Positions 32,735-41,366 of a stretch of 64,000 nt of DNA are shown here, one piece after another; positions within the stretch are counted from its first letter, which is position 1; each line of letters opens with the position of its first letter. The notes under the pieces are model-generated. The model worked only from the letters and a program-made list of their open reading frames with translations, was not told the DNA's origin and searched no databases. The position numbers and the translations under genes are program-made. The DNA comes from JAKOVR01 sp031415655 (lineage in GTDB: Bacteria; Actinomycetota; Acidimicrobiia; Acidimicrobiales; Acidimicrobilacustridaceae). Location: assembly GCA_031415655.1 (NCBI GenBank), contig JANOSD010000149.1, positions 25,846 to 89,845 on the forward strand. The letters are read 5' to 3'.

Positions 32735-33409
32735 ATGTCACCCGCTCTCACTGTCCCGGCGGCCGACCTCACCCGATCGAGGATCCTCGACGCCGCCGAG
32801 GAACTCTTCGCCTCCCATGGCATCGAGCGCGCTTCACTCCGAGAGATCACCCGCCACGCGGGACAGGCCAATACCAACGCCGCGCAATACCACTTCGGAA
32901 CGCGAGCCGCTCTGGTCAACGCCGTACTTGCGCGTCACCGCCCCATGATCGACGCCAGCCGCAACGCGCTGCTTGATCGGTACGAGTCTCAGGGGGTCGA
33001 CGACCTGCACGAGCTCGCCTCAGCCTTCGTCGTCCCACTCGCCGCGAAGCTCACCGATCCGAGCGGCCGGGCCTACCTACAGATCATGGGCGAAGTGCTC
33101 AACCGACCCGATCCCGTACTCGACCTAGGCGCCGGCGACACCGACACCAACCCTCCCGACAGCCTGCACCGCTGGCGAGTTCTGGTCGCGCCGCTCCTTT
33201 CCCACGAGGCCACGGATGTGTTCCACGTCCGTTTCTCGGTGATGCGGTTCGCCCACGGCGAGTTCGGTCGGCGCGCCGCAGCATCACACCGCCGAGACGA
33301 CAAGCTGTTTGCCAGTCGCGTCACCGACCTCGTGGCGGCAATTCTTGCCGCCCCCCTTTCCGACACCACTAATCGTCTGCTCGTCGAACGCCCCCGCCGC
33401 CGACGCTGA
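32735..33409 (+). CDS. TetR family transcriptional regulator
   Basis: 224 residues. The DNA-binding domain reads R-I-L-D-A-A-E-E-L-F-A-S-H-G-I-E-R-A-S-L-R-E-I and continues with N-A-A-Q-Y-H-F-G-T-R at the recognition-helix end. The C-terminal effector domain is of a type seen in fatty-acid regulators. ATG at 32735. Transcribed away from the acyl-CoA dehydrogenase, so a shared 83-bp operator region is likely; I see no perfect palindrome in it. Confidence 0.88.
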   Translation: MSPALTVPAADLTRSRILDAAEELFASHGIERASLREITRHAGQANTNAAQYHFGTRAALVNAVLARHRPMIDASRNALLDRYESQGVDDLHELASAFVVPLAAKLTDPSGRAYLQIMGEVLNRPDPVLDLGAGDTDTNPPDSLHRWRVLVAPLLSHEATDVFHVRFSVMRFAHGEFGRRAAASHRRDDKLFASRVTDLVAAILAAPLSDTTNRLLVERPRRRR

Positions 33410-33455
33410 CGCTGCGGCCAACGCTGACCCTGAGTTGGGAGCGACCGCCCGACGG

Positions 33456-34010
33456 CTACTCGTCGCTGCCGGAGGCGTCGGGATCTTCAGCCTCCGCTGC
33501 AGGCACTTCGGCCTGCCAATCCACCACGGGCACGTCCTTGTAGAGCCGCTCGAGCTCATAGAAGGCGCGGGTCTCGTCGTGGAAGGCGTGCACCACGAAA
33601 TCGCCGTAGTCGGCCACGACCCAGTCGAGGGACTCGAGGCCCTCCATACGCAGGGGTTTCGGACCGCCCATGGCGTCGATCTCGTGTTCAATGTTGTCAA
33701 CAATCGACTTCACCTGGCGGCCGTTGCGCCCACTGGTCACCACAAACCACGTGGTGATCGACAACACCTCGCCCACGTCGAACACCAACGTGGTGGCATC
33801 GGTCTTCGCGTCAGCGGCCACGCAGGCGGCGATCATCCACGACCGCACCTCCTCGGCCGAGGCGGTGCGGCGCACGGGTTTGGTGCGACCACCGGTACCT
33901 CGCCGAATGATCTCCATGCGGCGAGGGTCGGCGTTGGGAGTAGTGGCGGGAGTAGTGATGACCTCCGCGTTTGTGTCGGCGGCTGCGTCGGTGTTGGCGG
34001 CGTCAGCCAC
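33456..34010 (-). CDS. rsfS: Ribosomal silencing factor RsfS
   Basis: RsfS/DUF143 binds uL14 of the 50S subunit and blocks subunit joining in starved cells. 184 residues: an acidic N-terminal extension of about 45 residues, then the domain with A-D-A-K-T-D-A-T-T-L-V-F-D-V near 65, W-F-V-V-T-S-G-R-N near 80, and W-V-V-A-D-Y-G-D-F-V-V-H-A-F near 130. GTG at 34010 with GGAGG five bases upstream; it overlaps the LCP gene by eight bases. Third gene of nadD-LCP-rsfS. Confidence 0.92.
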   Translation of the reverse strand: MADAANTDAAADTNAEVITTPATTPNADPRRMEIIRRGTGGRTKPVRRTASAEEVRSWMIAACVAADAKTDATTLVFDVGEVLSITTWFVVTSGRNGRQVKSIVDNIEHEIDAMGGPKPLRMEGLESLDWVVADYGDFVVHAFHDETRAFYELERLYKDVPVVDWQAEVPAAEAEDPDASGSDE

Positions 34011-35463
34011 TGGGTCCTCCAAGGATGGTGGTGCCTACCACTTCAGGTGGGCTGGTAATGACGGTAGAACCGGCATCTTGCATGAGCTGCTCGGCGTCGG
34101 CGCCAAGAATGATGGTGAGATCGACGCCTTGCCCGGCGGCGTCGGATTTTTGCACGCGACCCACCCCGAGGGTAGCGGCGATCTTGTCTACCTTCTCACG
34201 CCGGGCGTCGTCGTGGAAGATGAGTTCCGTGGTGGCGATATCAAACGTTTTGGCGTTGCCGATGGCGGTGATCTCGCAGCCGGCCTGCACGAGCGTGGGC
34301 GCCAACGACTTGCCCTGAGAGAAGCGCCCGGTGCCGTCGAGCACTCGAACCCGGAGCCGAAATCCCGGCGCGGGGCTCACCGGGAACGGCACCATGCGGG
34401 AGACAATCGGTCCGAGCCCCACCTCGCTGATCGTGAAAAGCGATCCCGATGCTTGGCCTTGTGGCTCTCCCGGCAGTGCAGCCACATCGGCTTCGAGGGC
34501 CGACATTCCCCGCACGAACTTGCCGATCCCGGAATTGGACTCACCCGGCAGAGCATCGGCGGTGCCCGTGGTTTTCACCTTGGCCAGCCACGCATCCCAG
34601 AACAACCGGTTGCGGTTGAGGCGGTTCACGTCGCTTTCCCCTTGACCCACGGCGGACAGGTACGAACTCACGTCGGCCGGCTTCAGCGCGAGCGGACCGG
34701 TTCGGAAAAGCACCTTGTCTTCGACACGTACTTCCTCGGGATTGGTGAGCTCAACGGTGCCCACCGGCTGCACCAACTCGGCCCATTTCGTTGGATCGAC
34801 CACCACGACATCCCCGATCCCCACCTGGAGCGACAATTCGGCGCTGAGCTTGATTCCGGGAAGCCCCTTTTCCTTGAACGCCACGTCGAATCGGATCGGG
34901 GGCATGCCCGGAATCGTGATTGCCGTACCCGGCGGCATCACGATCACACCCCCTACCTTTTCGCCGGAGAGCGCCATGAGGGTCGAACCCGTGACTGCGC
35001 CGCTGGAGTCGGTCTGCACCACAAGCAGCGTTGGTGTGGGTTCGGTGAGCACTTCGTATCCAGGGGCGGTCGGGTCGCGGGGGCGGTCGACCAGTTGGCC
35101 ACCACGGCTTTGCAACACGTCGTCCAACCCGACTCGCACCAGGGCGACGGCCACGAATGCGAGCGCCAGAACCAAGGCCGGAAATCCGAACCGCCAGAAC
35201 GGCGAGGACTCGCTCCGGGCGCGTACCGTTGACCGGCGTGGCGAACCAGCGCCGCCGCTGGGTCGACTGGGACGGGCCGGACGAGCGGGCGGCGCCACGC
35301 GGGCAGCAGCATCGTCCGCCGGTCTGTTGATCGGCGCCACAAACTCGGCGTTGTCTTCCAAAAGGGCGAAAAGCCCGGCTTCGACCACGCGCTCATCGCC
35401 GGTATCAGCAGTGGCGGACGGGTTCCAACCGTCGTCGGGCGCGGCAGCGCGGCGCGACGTCAT
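34003..35463 (-). CDS. LCP (LytR-CpsA-Psr)-like protein with LytR_C domain
   Basis: 486 residues: a cytoplasmic Arg/Pro-rich N-terminus (1-87), one membrane helix (F-G-F-P-A-L-V-L-A-L-A-F-V-A-V-A-L-V), an LCP-like extracellular domain (about 140-330), and a C-terminal LytR_C domain (L-D-G-T-G near 378, then G-C-E-I-T-A-I-G-N-A). LCP proteins attach glycopolymers to peptidoglycan. The catalytic Arg/Asp pattern is weak here, so enzyme activity is uncertain. ATG at 35463, 13 bp after nadD. The position between nadD and rsfS is standard in actinobacteria. Confidence 0.82.
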   Translation of the reverse strand: MTSRRAAAPDDGWNPSATADTGDERVVEAGLFALLEDNAEFVAPINRPADDAAARVAPPARPARPSRPSGGAGSPRRSTVRARSESSPFWRFGFPALVLALAFVAVALVRVGLDDVLQSRGGQLVDRPRDPTAPGYEVLTEPTPTLLVVQTDSSGAVTGSTLMALSGEKVGGVIVMPPGTAITIPGMPPIRFDVAFKEKGLPGIKLSAELSLQVGIGDVVVVDPTKWAELVQPVGTVELTNPEEVRVEDKVLFRTGPLALKPADVSSYLSAVGQGESDVNRLNRNRLFWDAWLAKVKTTGTADALPGESNSGIGKFVRGMSALEADVAALPGEPQGQASGSLFTISEVGLGPIVSRMVPFPVSPAPGFRLRVRVLDGTGRFSQGKSLAPTLVQAGCEITAIGNAKTFDIATTELIFHDDARREKVDKIAATLGVGRVQKSDAAGQGVDLTIILGADAEQLMQDAGSTVITSPPEVVGTTILGGPSG

Positions 35464-35476
35464 GGCGTGGGACTCC

Positions 35477-36106
35477 TCATAAGTTCAGTTCACGATAGAG
35501 GCCAAGCCGGTCGATGACCGCAACCACCTCGGGGGGGACGAGATAGTCGAGGGGCTCCCCGAGTGCTACCCGCCGGCGCAGTTCAGTACTCGATATCGCC
35601 AGCAGCGGGATCCGCACCCGAGATTGCACCCATGCCGGGACCTCGTCTTCGAGACCATCGAACAGGGCCGTTTCGGCCTCCGGACGATCGATCATGGCGA
35701 CGGTGCAACGAGCCAGGACCTCGTCGAGCCGGTCCCATGTGGCCATTCCCCGTGCGGCATCGGCGCCAACGAGGAGGATCAATTCAGCATCGGGCCACTC
35801 CCCCGCGAGCGTGGCAAGCGTGTCGGCGGTGTAGCTCAGACCTCCGTGCCTCAGCTCTACATCGCAAACTGAGGCGCCATCGAGATCGATGATCGCCGCG
35901 GCCACCATGGCGCTTCGGGCCGCCGTGGAGCTGATCGAACGGGTCGACATCTTCTGCCAGGGCTCGTTCGCCACCACGAAGAGCACCTCGTCCAGCGAAA
36001 GCAACGCCAGCGCATTACGAGCGGCAACCAAGTGACCGATGTGGGGCGGATCGAAGGTTCCGCCAAATACCCCGATGCGCCGCCGGTCCGGAGCGGTACC
36101 CTGCAT
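35477..36106 (-). CDS. nadD: Nicotinate-nucleotide adenylyltransferase
   Basis: Makes deamido-NAD from nicotinate mononucleotide and ATP. 209 residues, usual length. The nucleotidyl-transferase signature G-G-T-F-D-P-P-H-I-G-H lies near residue 15, and I-S-S-T-E-L-R-R-R near 180 is the second ATP-binding motif. Start at ATG 36106; a GTG six bases earlier is possible. First gene of nadD-LCP-rsfS, divergent from the sigma factor. Confidence 0.93.
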   Translation of the reverse strand: MQGTAPDRRRIGVFGGTFDPPHIGHLVAARNALALLSLDEVLFVVANEPWQKMSTRSISSTAARSAMVAAAIIDLDGASVCDVELRHGGLSYTADTLATLAGEWPDAELILLVGADAARGMATWDRLDEVLARCTVAMIDRPEAETALFDGLEDEVPAWVQSRVRIPLLAISSTELRRRVALGEPLDYLVPPEVVAVIDRLGLYRELNL

Positions 36107-36220
36107 TGTCACCGGAGGGACCTTATTGAGTCACCGGAGCAAAGTGCAGTCGCCACGTGACCAAGGTCACCCGTCCTGAGGGAACAATCCCTCCCTCGAT
36201 TGCCGTTAAACCAGGGCAAG

Positions 36221-36243
36221 TCCGGAACATTGGGTGTTCCGGA
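36221..36243. promoter_or_regulatory. Perfect 9-bp inverted repeat before the sigma gene
   Basis: TCCGGAACA-TTGGG-TGTTCCGGA, ending 21 bp before the sigma-factor ATG. As DNA it could be an operator; as RNA it would form a hairpin just before the ribosome site (AGAAAGG). Position favours control of the sigma gene. Confidence 0.6.
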
Positions 36244-36264
36244 TAGAGAAAGGTCGAACAGGCG

Positions 36265-37101
36265 ATGAGCGATTCGGTTGGTCAGTATCTCAACGAGATC
36301 GGCATGGTCTCCTTGCTCACTGCGGAGGAAGAGCGTCAGCTCTCCCAAGCAATTGAGCGTGGACGCGACGCCCAGACGAGGCTCGACAACGGCGAGCGCG
36401 GACGGGAACTTCAGCGAGATGTGCGAGATGCCGCCAGGGCAAAGGATCGTTTCATTCGTGCGAACCTGCGCCTCGTGGTCAGTGTTGCCCGTCGCTACCC
36501 CCTGCCGCCGGCGATGGAACTGCTCGACCTTGTCCAAGAGGGGAATCTCGGCCTCGAGCACGCGGTCGACAAGTTCGACTGGCGTAAGGGTTTCAAGTTC
36601 TCCACGTATGCAACCTTCTGGATTCGTCAAGCCATCGGCCGGGCCCTGGATCAGAAAGCCAGCCTGGTGCGTCTGCCGGGCGACCGTTCCGCTGGGCTCC
36701 GTGCCGCACTCCGGCATGTGTCGGGAAACGGCGAGGAACTCGATCCCGAGAATGCGTGGCTTCACCGGCTCACCACGCCCACCTCACTCGACCGCACGGT
36801 GGGCGACGACGACGGCAACGAACTCGTCAACCTCATCGCCGACCCGAAACCAGGTCCTGAGCAGCTCATGCTTGCTGGGGTGGAGGAGCAGATGATCACC
36901 GACCTCCTTGGGGTGCTCGAACCACGGGCTCGGTACGCCGTCGAGCAACGGTTCGGGCTGATCGACGGTCGCAAGAAGAGCTATCGGGAGGTCGGTGACG
37001 AACTTGGCGTCACCGCCGAAGCGGCTCGTCGCATGGTGAAACGGGCCGTCTCCACGGTCCGAGAGCAAGCCCCCGACATCGTCGATATCGACGCTGCCTG
37101 A
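36265..37101 (+). CDS. Group 2 (SigB/HrdB-like) sigma-70 factor
   Basis: 278 residues. Region 1.2 (D-S-V-G-Q-Y-L-N-E-I-G) starts at residue 3. Region 2 (A-N-L-R-L-V-V-S-V-A-R-R-Y, then D-L-V-Q-E-G-N-L-G-L and F-S-T-Y-A-T-F-W-I-R-Q-A-I) is complete. Region 3 is short, and region 4 ends with S-Y-R-E-V-G-D-E-L-G-V-T-A-E-A-A-R-R. Lacking region 1.1 and with a reduced region 3, it is a non-essential primary-like sigma, not the housekeeping one. ATG at 36265. Confidence 0.9.
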   Translation: MSDSVGQYLNEIGMVSLLTAEEERQLSQAIERGRDAQTRLDNGERGRELQRDVRDAARAKDRFIRANLRLVVSVARRYPLPPAMELLDLVQEGNLGLEHAVDKFDWRKGFKFSTYATFWIRQAIGRALDQKASLVRLPGDRSAGLRAALRHVSGNGEELDPENAWLHRLTTPTSLDRTVGDDDGNELVNLIADPKPGPEQLMLAGVEEQMITDLLGVLEPRARYAVEQRFGLIDGRKKSYREVGDELGVTAEAARRMVKRAVSTVREQAPDIVDIDAA

Positions 37102-37176
37102 GGTCCGCCCTCACTCGTTTCCGGAGGCCAACGGGAATGGCTTTGCGTCGGAGAGTTCCATAGACCACCCTTTGCC

Positions 37177-38520
37177 GTGGACAACCTTTGGACGCCGTCG
37201 TCGTGGCGGGACCTCTCCGTCGAACAGCAACCCGATTGGCCCGATCCGAGCGAACTCGATCAGGTCACGAAAACGCTGGCCACCTACCCTCCACTCGTAT
37301 TCGCTGGCGAAGCACGGTCGCTCAGGTCGCACCTCGCCAAGGTTTCGCGTGGCGAGGCCTTTCTGCTCCAGGCGGGAGACTGCGCTGAGTCGTTCGATGC
37401 GTTCGGTGCCGACACCATCCGTGAACGACTCAAAGTCATCTTGCAGATGGCCGTGGTCCTCATGTACTCCGCCGGCGTGCCGGTGGTGAAGGTCGGTCGC
37501 ATCGCCGGGCAATACGCCAAACCCCGTTCGGCCGGTACCGAGCTGATCGATGGCGTCGAACTGCCATCGTTTCGCGGTCACATCGTGAACGATGTCGGGT
37601 TCACTTCCGCCGCCCGGCAACCCGACCCACAACGAATCCTTACCGCTTACCACCAGGCATCCGCCACGCTCAACCTCGTGCGGGCGTTCACCAAGGGCGG
37701 TTTCGCCGATCTGTCCCGGGTGCACGCATGGAACCAAGAGTTCGTGGGGAACAGCGCAGAGGGCCAGCGCTACGAGCAGCTCGCCGACGAGATCGACCGT
37801 GCCCTCCGTTTCATGAAGGCGTGCGGTATCCACACCGACGACGAGCCGAACCTCCATGAGGTCGACATCTACACCAGCCACGAAGCATTGATCCTCGGCT
37901 ACGAAGAGGCACTCACGCGACAAGACTCCATCACCGGCGACTGGTACGACTGCTCCGCCCACATGCTGTGGATTGGCGAACGCACACGCCAACTTGATGG
38001 TGCCCACGTGCAGTTCTTGGCCGGTGTACACAATCCGATCGGCTGCAAAATCGGGGCCAAGGTCACACCGGGCGACATCGTGGCTCTCTGTGAAGTGCTC
38101 GACCCGAACCGCACCCCCGGCCGCCTTACGCTCATCGCCCGCATGGGTGCCACCACGGTACGCGATGCACTCCCCCCGTTACTCGAGGCCGTCAAGGAAA
38201 GCGGTCATCCCGTGGTGTGGGCGTGCGACCCCATGCATGGCAATACCTTCACGGCGCCGAACGGCCGCAAGACCCGCCATTTTGACGACGTGCTCGCCGA
38301 AATCGCTGGCTTTTTTCTGGCCCACGAGGAGGCGGGCACCTGGCCCGGGGGGGTGCACGTGGAGCTCACGGGCGACGATGTCACCGAGTGCCTCGGCGGA
38401 TCCGAAGGCCTCGGCGAAGACCAGCTCGATACCCGCTACGAGACCATCTGCGACCCTCGGCTCAATGCCCGGCAGTCACTCGACCTCGCCTTTCGGGTGT
38501 CGGAGTTCCTTCGCCGCTGA
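37177..38520 (+). CDS. aroG: Class II 3-deoxy-7-phosphoheptulonate synthase
   Basis: First step of the shikimate pathway (phosphoenolpyruvate plus erythrose 4-phosphate to DAHP). 447 residues, the class II (plant/actinobacterial) length. Motifs: F-L-L-Q-A-G-D-C-A-E-S-F near residue 65, K-V-G-R-I-A-G-Q-Y-A-K-P-R-S near 106, C-D-P-M-H-G-N-T near 350. GTG start at 37177. In the 75-bp gap after the sigma gene is a seven-codon ORF without aromatic codons, so attenuation by Phe/Tyr/Trp is not suggested. Confidence 0.95.
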   Translation: MDNLWTPSSWRDLSVEQQPDWPDPSELDQVTKTLATYPPLVFAGEARSLRSHLAKVSRGEAFLLQAGDCAESFDAFGADTIRERLKVILQMAVVLMYSAGVPVVKVGRIAGQYAKPRSAGTELIDGVELPSFRGHIVNDVGFTSAARQPDPQRILTAYHQASATLNLVRAFTKGGFADLSRVHAWNQEFVGNSAEGQRYEQLADEIDRALRFMKACGIHTDDEPNLHEVDIYTSHEALILGYEEALTRQDSITGDWYDCSAHMLWIGERTRQLDGAHVQFLAGVHNPIGCKIGAKVTPGDIVALCEVLDPNRTPGRLTLIARMGATTVRDALPPLLEAVKESGHPVVWACDPMHGNTFTAPNGRKTRHFDDVLAEIAGFFLAHEEAGTWPGGVHVELTGDDVTECLGGSEGLGEDQLDTRYETICDPRLNARQSLDLAFRVSEFLRR

Positions 38521-38647
38521 TCACCGGCGGGAGTCAGCCCGGGGAGTCAGCCCGGCCAAGATTTCTTGGATATTTCCGTTCCTTGGGAACGATTGGCCAT
38601 CAGATGGAGTTGTCACGGGAGTTAATTACCCCTAAAAGGAGAAGTCC

Positions 38648-39283
38648 ATGCCCGTCACCCGAGTCATTCGGTTCGGAATCAGCGCCGCCGCCCTCCCGTT
38701 GGTGTTGGTTGCCTGCAGCAGTACGGAAACTGCCACGACCGCGGCCTCCACGGCCAAGCCGGCCGCTTCCGTAGCCCCCACCACCAAGGCCCCAAGTGCG
38801 GCGACGAGCGCGGCACCGGCCACCGCACCCGGCACGACACCGGCCAGCACGAAAGACATCGTCGATACCGCCGTTGCGGCGGGGGACTTTTCCACCCTTG
38901 CCGCCGCGCTCAAGGCCGCCGCCTTGATCGACACCCTCAAGGGCCCTGGTCCGTTTACCGTCTTTGCACCCACCGATGCCGCCTTCAAGGCGCTTCCGGC
39001 GGGCACCGTTGACGACCTGCTCAAGCCCGAGAACAAAGAGACACTCACCACCGTGCTCACCTACCACGTGGTCAAGGGCAACGTGATGGCTGCCGACGTG
39101 GTGAAACTTGATGGCAAAGAGGTCGAGACCGTGGCCGGACCGAAGCTCATGGTCAAGGTCACCGGCGACAAGGTCACGCTTACCGACACCAGCGGTAACA
39201 CGATCAACGTCGTGAAGACCGACATCAAGGCAAAGAATGGCGTGATCCACGTCATCGATGGCGTGTTGATCCCGAAGAGCTGA
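38648..39283 (+). CDS. Fasciclin-domain lipoprotein
   Basis: 211 residues: lipoprotein signal (lipobox V-A-C, Cys near 23), a 45-residue Ala/Thr/Pro/Ser linker, and one FAS1 domain from about 70 to the end with the family's P-F-T-V-F-A-P-T-D-A-A-F and Y-H-V-V-K-G motifs and the closing N-G-V-I-H-V-I-D-G-V-L. Related to mycobacterial MPT70/MPT83-type adhesive proteins. ATG at 38648 with AAAAGGAG upstream. Confidence 0.92.
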   Translation: MPVTRVIRFGISAAALPLVLVACSSTETATTAASTAKPAASVAPTTKAPSAATSAAPATAPGTTPASTKDIVDTAVAAGDFSTLAAALKAAALIDTLKGPGPFTVFAPTDAAFKALPAGTVDDLLKPENKETLTTVLTYHVVKGNVMAADVVKLDGKEVETVAGPKLMVKVTGDKVTLTDTSGNTINVVKTDIKAKNGVIHVIDGVLIPKS

Positions 39284-39390
39284 ATCGTGGGCTTTCCGGA
39301 GGACTTTCCGCTCGCAAGGCCAGCGGGAGGTCCTCCGGATTCGTCGCCGTTACCCACCGAGTTGATCGGGAAGTGACGGACGACCAGGGC

Positions 39391-39450
39391 AATTGTTGAG
39401 CGAGTAGGTCAGGAATTGGCAGACTGAGGGAATTGTTGAGCGATTTGGTC
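39391..39450. promoter_or_regulatory. Paired 20-bp direct repeats upstream of sulfur genes
   Basis: 39391-39410 and 39431-39450 share 18 of 20 bases (AATTGTTGAGCGA-x-T-x-GGTC) and are exactly 40 bp apart, so they face the same side of the helix. A weaker GTTGATCGGG lies at 39361. Their position 94-153 bp before the sulfite reductase start suggests operators for a sulfur or iron-sulfur responsive regulator; the regulator is not identified here. Confidence 0.5.
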
Positions 39451-39463
39451 GGTTTTACCGGCC

Positions 39464-39532
39464 ATGGTCGCCCACCCGGTGTGTACCGGCTCATCGTGGG
39501 CGTGTACACCAGTCGCCTGCCCACCTCGTTGA
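39464..39532 (+). CDS. Cys-containing upstream ORF (candidate leader peptide)
   Basis: ATG at 39464 opens 22 codons with Cys at positions 7, 14 and 19 and stops at 39532, the stop overlapping the TGAAGGA ribosome site of the sulfite reductase gene 11 bp further on. Cys-rich upstream ORFs that sense charged tRNA-Cys are known before sulfur genes in mycobacteria. Here the Cys codons are spaced, not consecutive, and no ribosome site precedes the ATG, so the call is tentative. Confidence 0.35.
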   Translation: MVAHPVCTGSSWACTPVACPPR

Positions 39533-39543
39533 AGGACAATTCC

Positions 39544-41313
39544 ATGGTGCTACGAGAAATCGATGCCGCTGCTACAGCGGATATCGCCAAGTTCGAAGCG
39601 ATGCTGGAGAAGTACACCAGCGGGGAGATGCCGGAAGACGTCTTCCGGGTGTTCCGGCTCAACAACGGCATCTATGGGCAGCGCCAAGGCGGCACGAACC
39701 AAATGGTTCGCATCAAGATGCCGTACGGTCGGATCGACCCCGAGCAGTTCGACATGCTCGCCCACGTCGCCGATACCTATTCCCGGGGCTGGGGTCACAT
39801 AACAACGCGCCAGAACATTCAGGTGCATTTCGTGGAGTTGGCCAAGATCCCTGAGGTGATGCGCCAGCTCGCGTCGGTCGGACTCACCACGCGCGAAGCC
39901 TGCGGCGACACCGTGCGGAACGTGATGGGGTGCCACCTCGCCGGTGCCTGCCCCCACGAAGCGCTCGATATCTCGCCGTGGGCGGAGGCAATCCACCAGC
40001 ACCTGCTTCGCCATCCTTTCGCCCAGCGCCTTCCCCGCAAGTTCAAGATCAACTTCAGTGGTTGTGGCACCGACTGCGGCCAGGCCATGTTCAACGACGT
40101 GGGAATTGTGGCCGTCTCCCACACGCACACGGACGGCACGGTCGAGGCGGGCTTTCGGGTCTACATCGCCGGAGGGCTCGGCGCTACGCCCCACCCGGCG
40201 CTCGCCCTCGAGGAGTTCACGTCCCGTGAAGATCTGCTCCCCACGATCGAAGCCGTACTCCGGGTGTTCGAGCAGACCGGGAACCGAAAGAACAAGCTTC
40301 GAGCGCGGCTCAAGTGGGTGGTCGATCAGCTCGGGTTCGACGAAGTACAAGCACGAGTGCTCAACATTCGGAAATTCCTCGTGGCCTCGTCCACCTGGCC
40401 GGGCGGCATCCCAAAAATCGTAGAGGAGCTCGGCGATTCCCCAGCCGGCCAACACGCCACCATCGCGCCCACGCCGATGGGGCAGGGCATCCCCGTGATG
40501 ATCTCTGGCACCAAGTCGTTCGAACGATGGGAGGCGGGGAACGTCGTCCGAGGCAACGCGAAGGGAACCGTTTCCGCAATCGCCTACGCCAGATTGGGCG
40601 ACATCACTTCTGAGCAGTTTCGAGTACTGGCATCGATCCAGCGGGAGTTGGGGCTAGAGGTCCGCCTCACGAACCGACAGAACGTGGCGTTCCGCGGCCT
40701 CACCGAAGCGCAGCTGCCGGTGCTGCACGAACGGCTAGCGGTCATCGGCATGGCCGAGCCCGGTGCCGAACTCGCAAGGGATGTCGTGGCCTGTCCCGGC
40801 GCCGACACCTGCAACCTCGCCGTCACCCAGAGCCGCGGCCTCGCCGATGCCATCGGCTCTGCGCTCGACGAAGCGGGGCTGGCCGAAGTTGGGGGCGTGC
40901 GCATCAACATTTCCGGGTGCACAAATTCGTGCGGCCAGCACCACGCCGTCGACATCGGCTTTTTCGGCGCCGAACGCCGAGCCCACGGGCAATCGGCGCC
41001 CGGGTACCAGATGCTGCTCGGTGGCTACGTCGGCGACGAACAGATCTACTTCGGCGAAAAGGCCCTACGCCTTCCCGCCAAAAACGCGCCGGAAGCCGCC
41101 GTGAAGGTTGTCGCTCGATTTGCTGAGGAGCGCAGCGCCGGCGAGTCGTTCCGCAGCTGGATGGACCGGGTCGGTGGAGCCAAAGCCATCGCCGAACGGC
41201 TCAAAGATCTCGACAACTTCCCCACTCCGGAGGAAGGTCCCGACTACTACGTCGACTACGACGAAACCGGCCCCTACGTGGCGGAGGTGGGCGACTCGGA
41301 GTGCGCCACCTGA
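39544..41313 (+). CDS. sir: Ferredoxin-type siroheme sulfite reductase
   Basis: 589 residues. Reduces sulfite to sulfide, six electrons from ferredoxin. Duplicated nitrite/sulfite reductase fold with the siroheme-[4Fe-4S] ligands C-x5-C (C-P-G-A-D-T-C near residue 417) and C-x3-C (G-C-T-N-S-C-G-Q near 457). The early T-R-Q-N-I-Q and S-G-C-G-T-D-C segments belong to the first repeat. It resembles nitrite reductase NirA, but the adjacent APS reductase gene argues for sulfite. ATG at 39544 with GAAGGA upstream; the frame is open to 39433. Confidence 0.9.
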   Translation: MVLREIDAAATADIAKFEAMLEKYTSGEMPEDVFRVFRLNNGIYGQRQGGTNQMVRIKMPYGRIDPEQFDMLAHVADTYSRGWGHITTRQNIQVHFVELAKIPEVMRQLASVGLTTREACGDTVRNVMGCHLAGACPHEALDISPWAEAIHQHLLRHPFAQRLPRKFKINFSGCGTDCGQAMFNDVGIVAVSHTHTDGTVEAGFRVYIAGGLGATPHPALALEEFTSREDLLPTIEAVLRVFEQTGNRKNKLRARLKWVVDQLGFDEVQARVLNIRKFLVASSTWPGGIPKIVEELGDSPAGQHATIAPTPMGQGIPVMISGTKSFERWEAGNVVRGNAKGTVSAIAYARLGDITSEQFRVLASIQRELGLEVRLTNRQNVAFRGLTEAQLPVLHERLAVIGMAEPGAELARDVVACPGADTCNLAVTQSRGLADAIGSALDEAGLAEVGGVRINISGCTNSCGQHHAVDIGFFGAERRAHGQSAPGYQMLLGGYVGDEQIYFGEKALRLPAKNAPEAAVKVVARFAEERSAGESFRSWMDRVGGAKAIAERLKDLDNFPTPEEGPDYYVDYDETGPYVAEVGDSECAT

Positions 41314-41366
41314 CGGGCGACCGCCCGTTGGTTCGTATCTCCACCCGCCCGCCAGAAAGGACTTCG

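Noticed and set aside
37135..37165. Attenuator leader peptide before the DAHP synthase gene
   Set aside because: The short ORF has no Trp, Tyr or Phe codons and no terminator hairpin follows.
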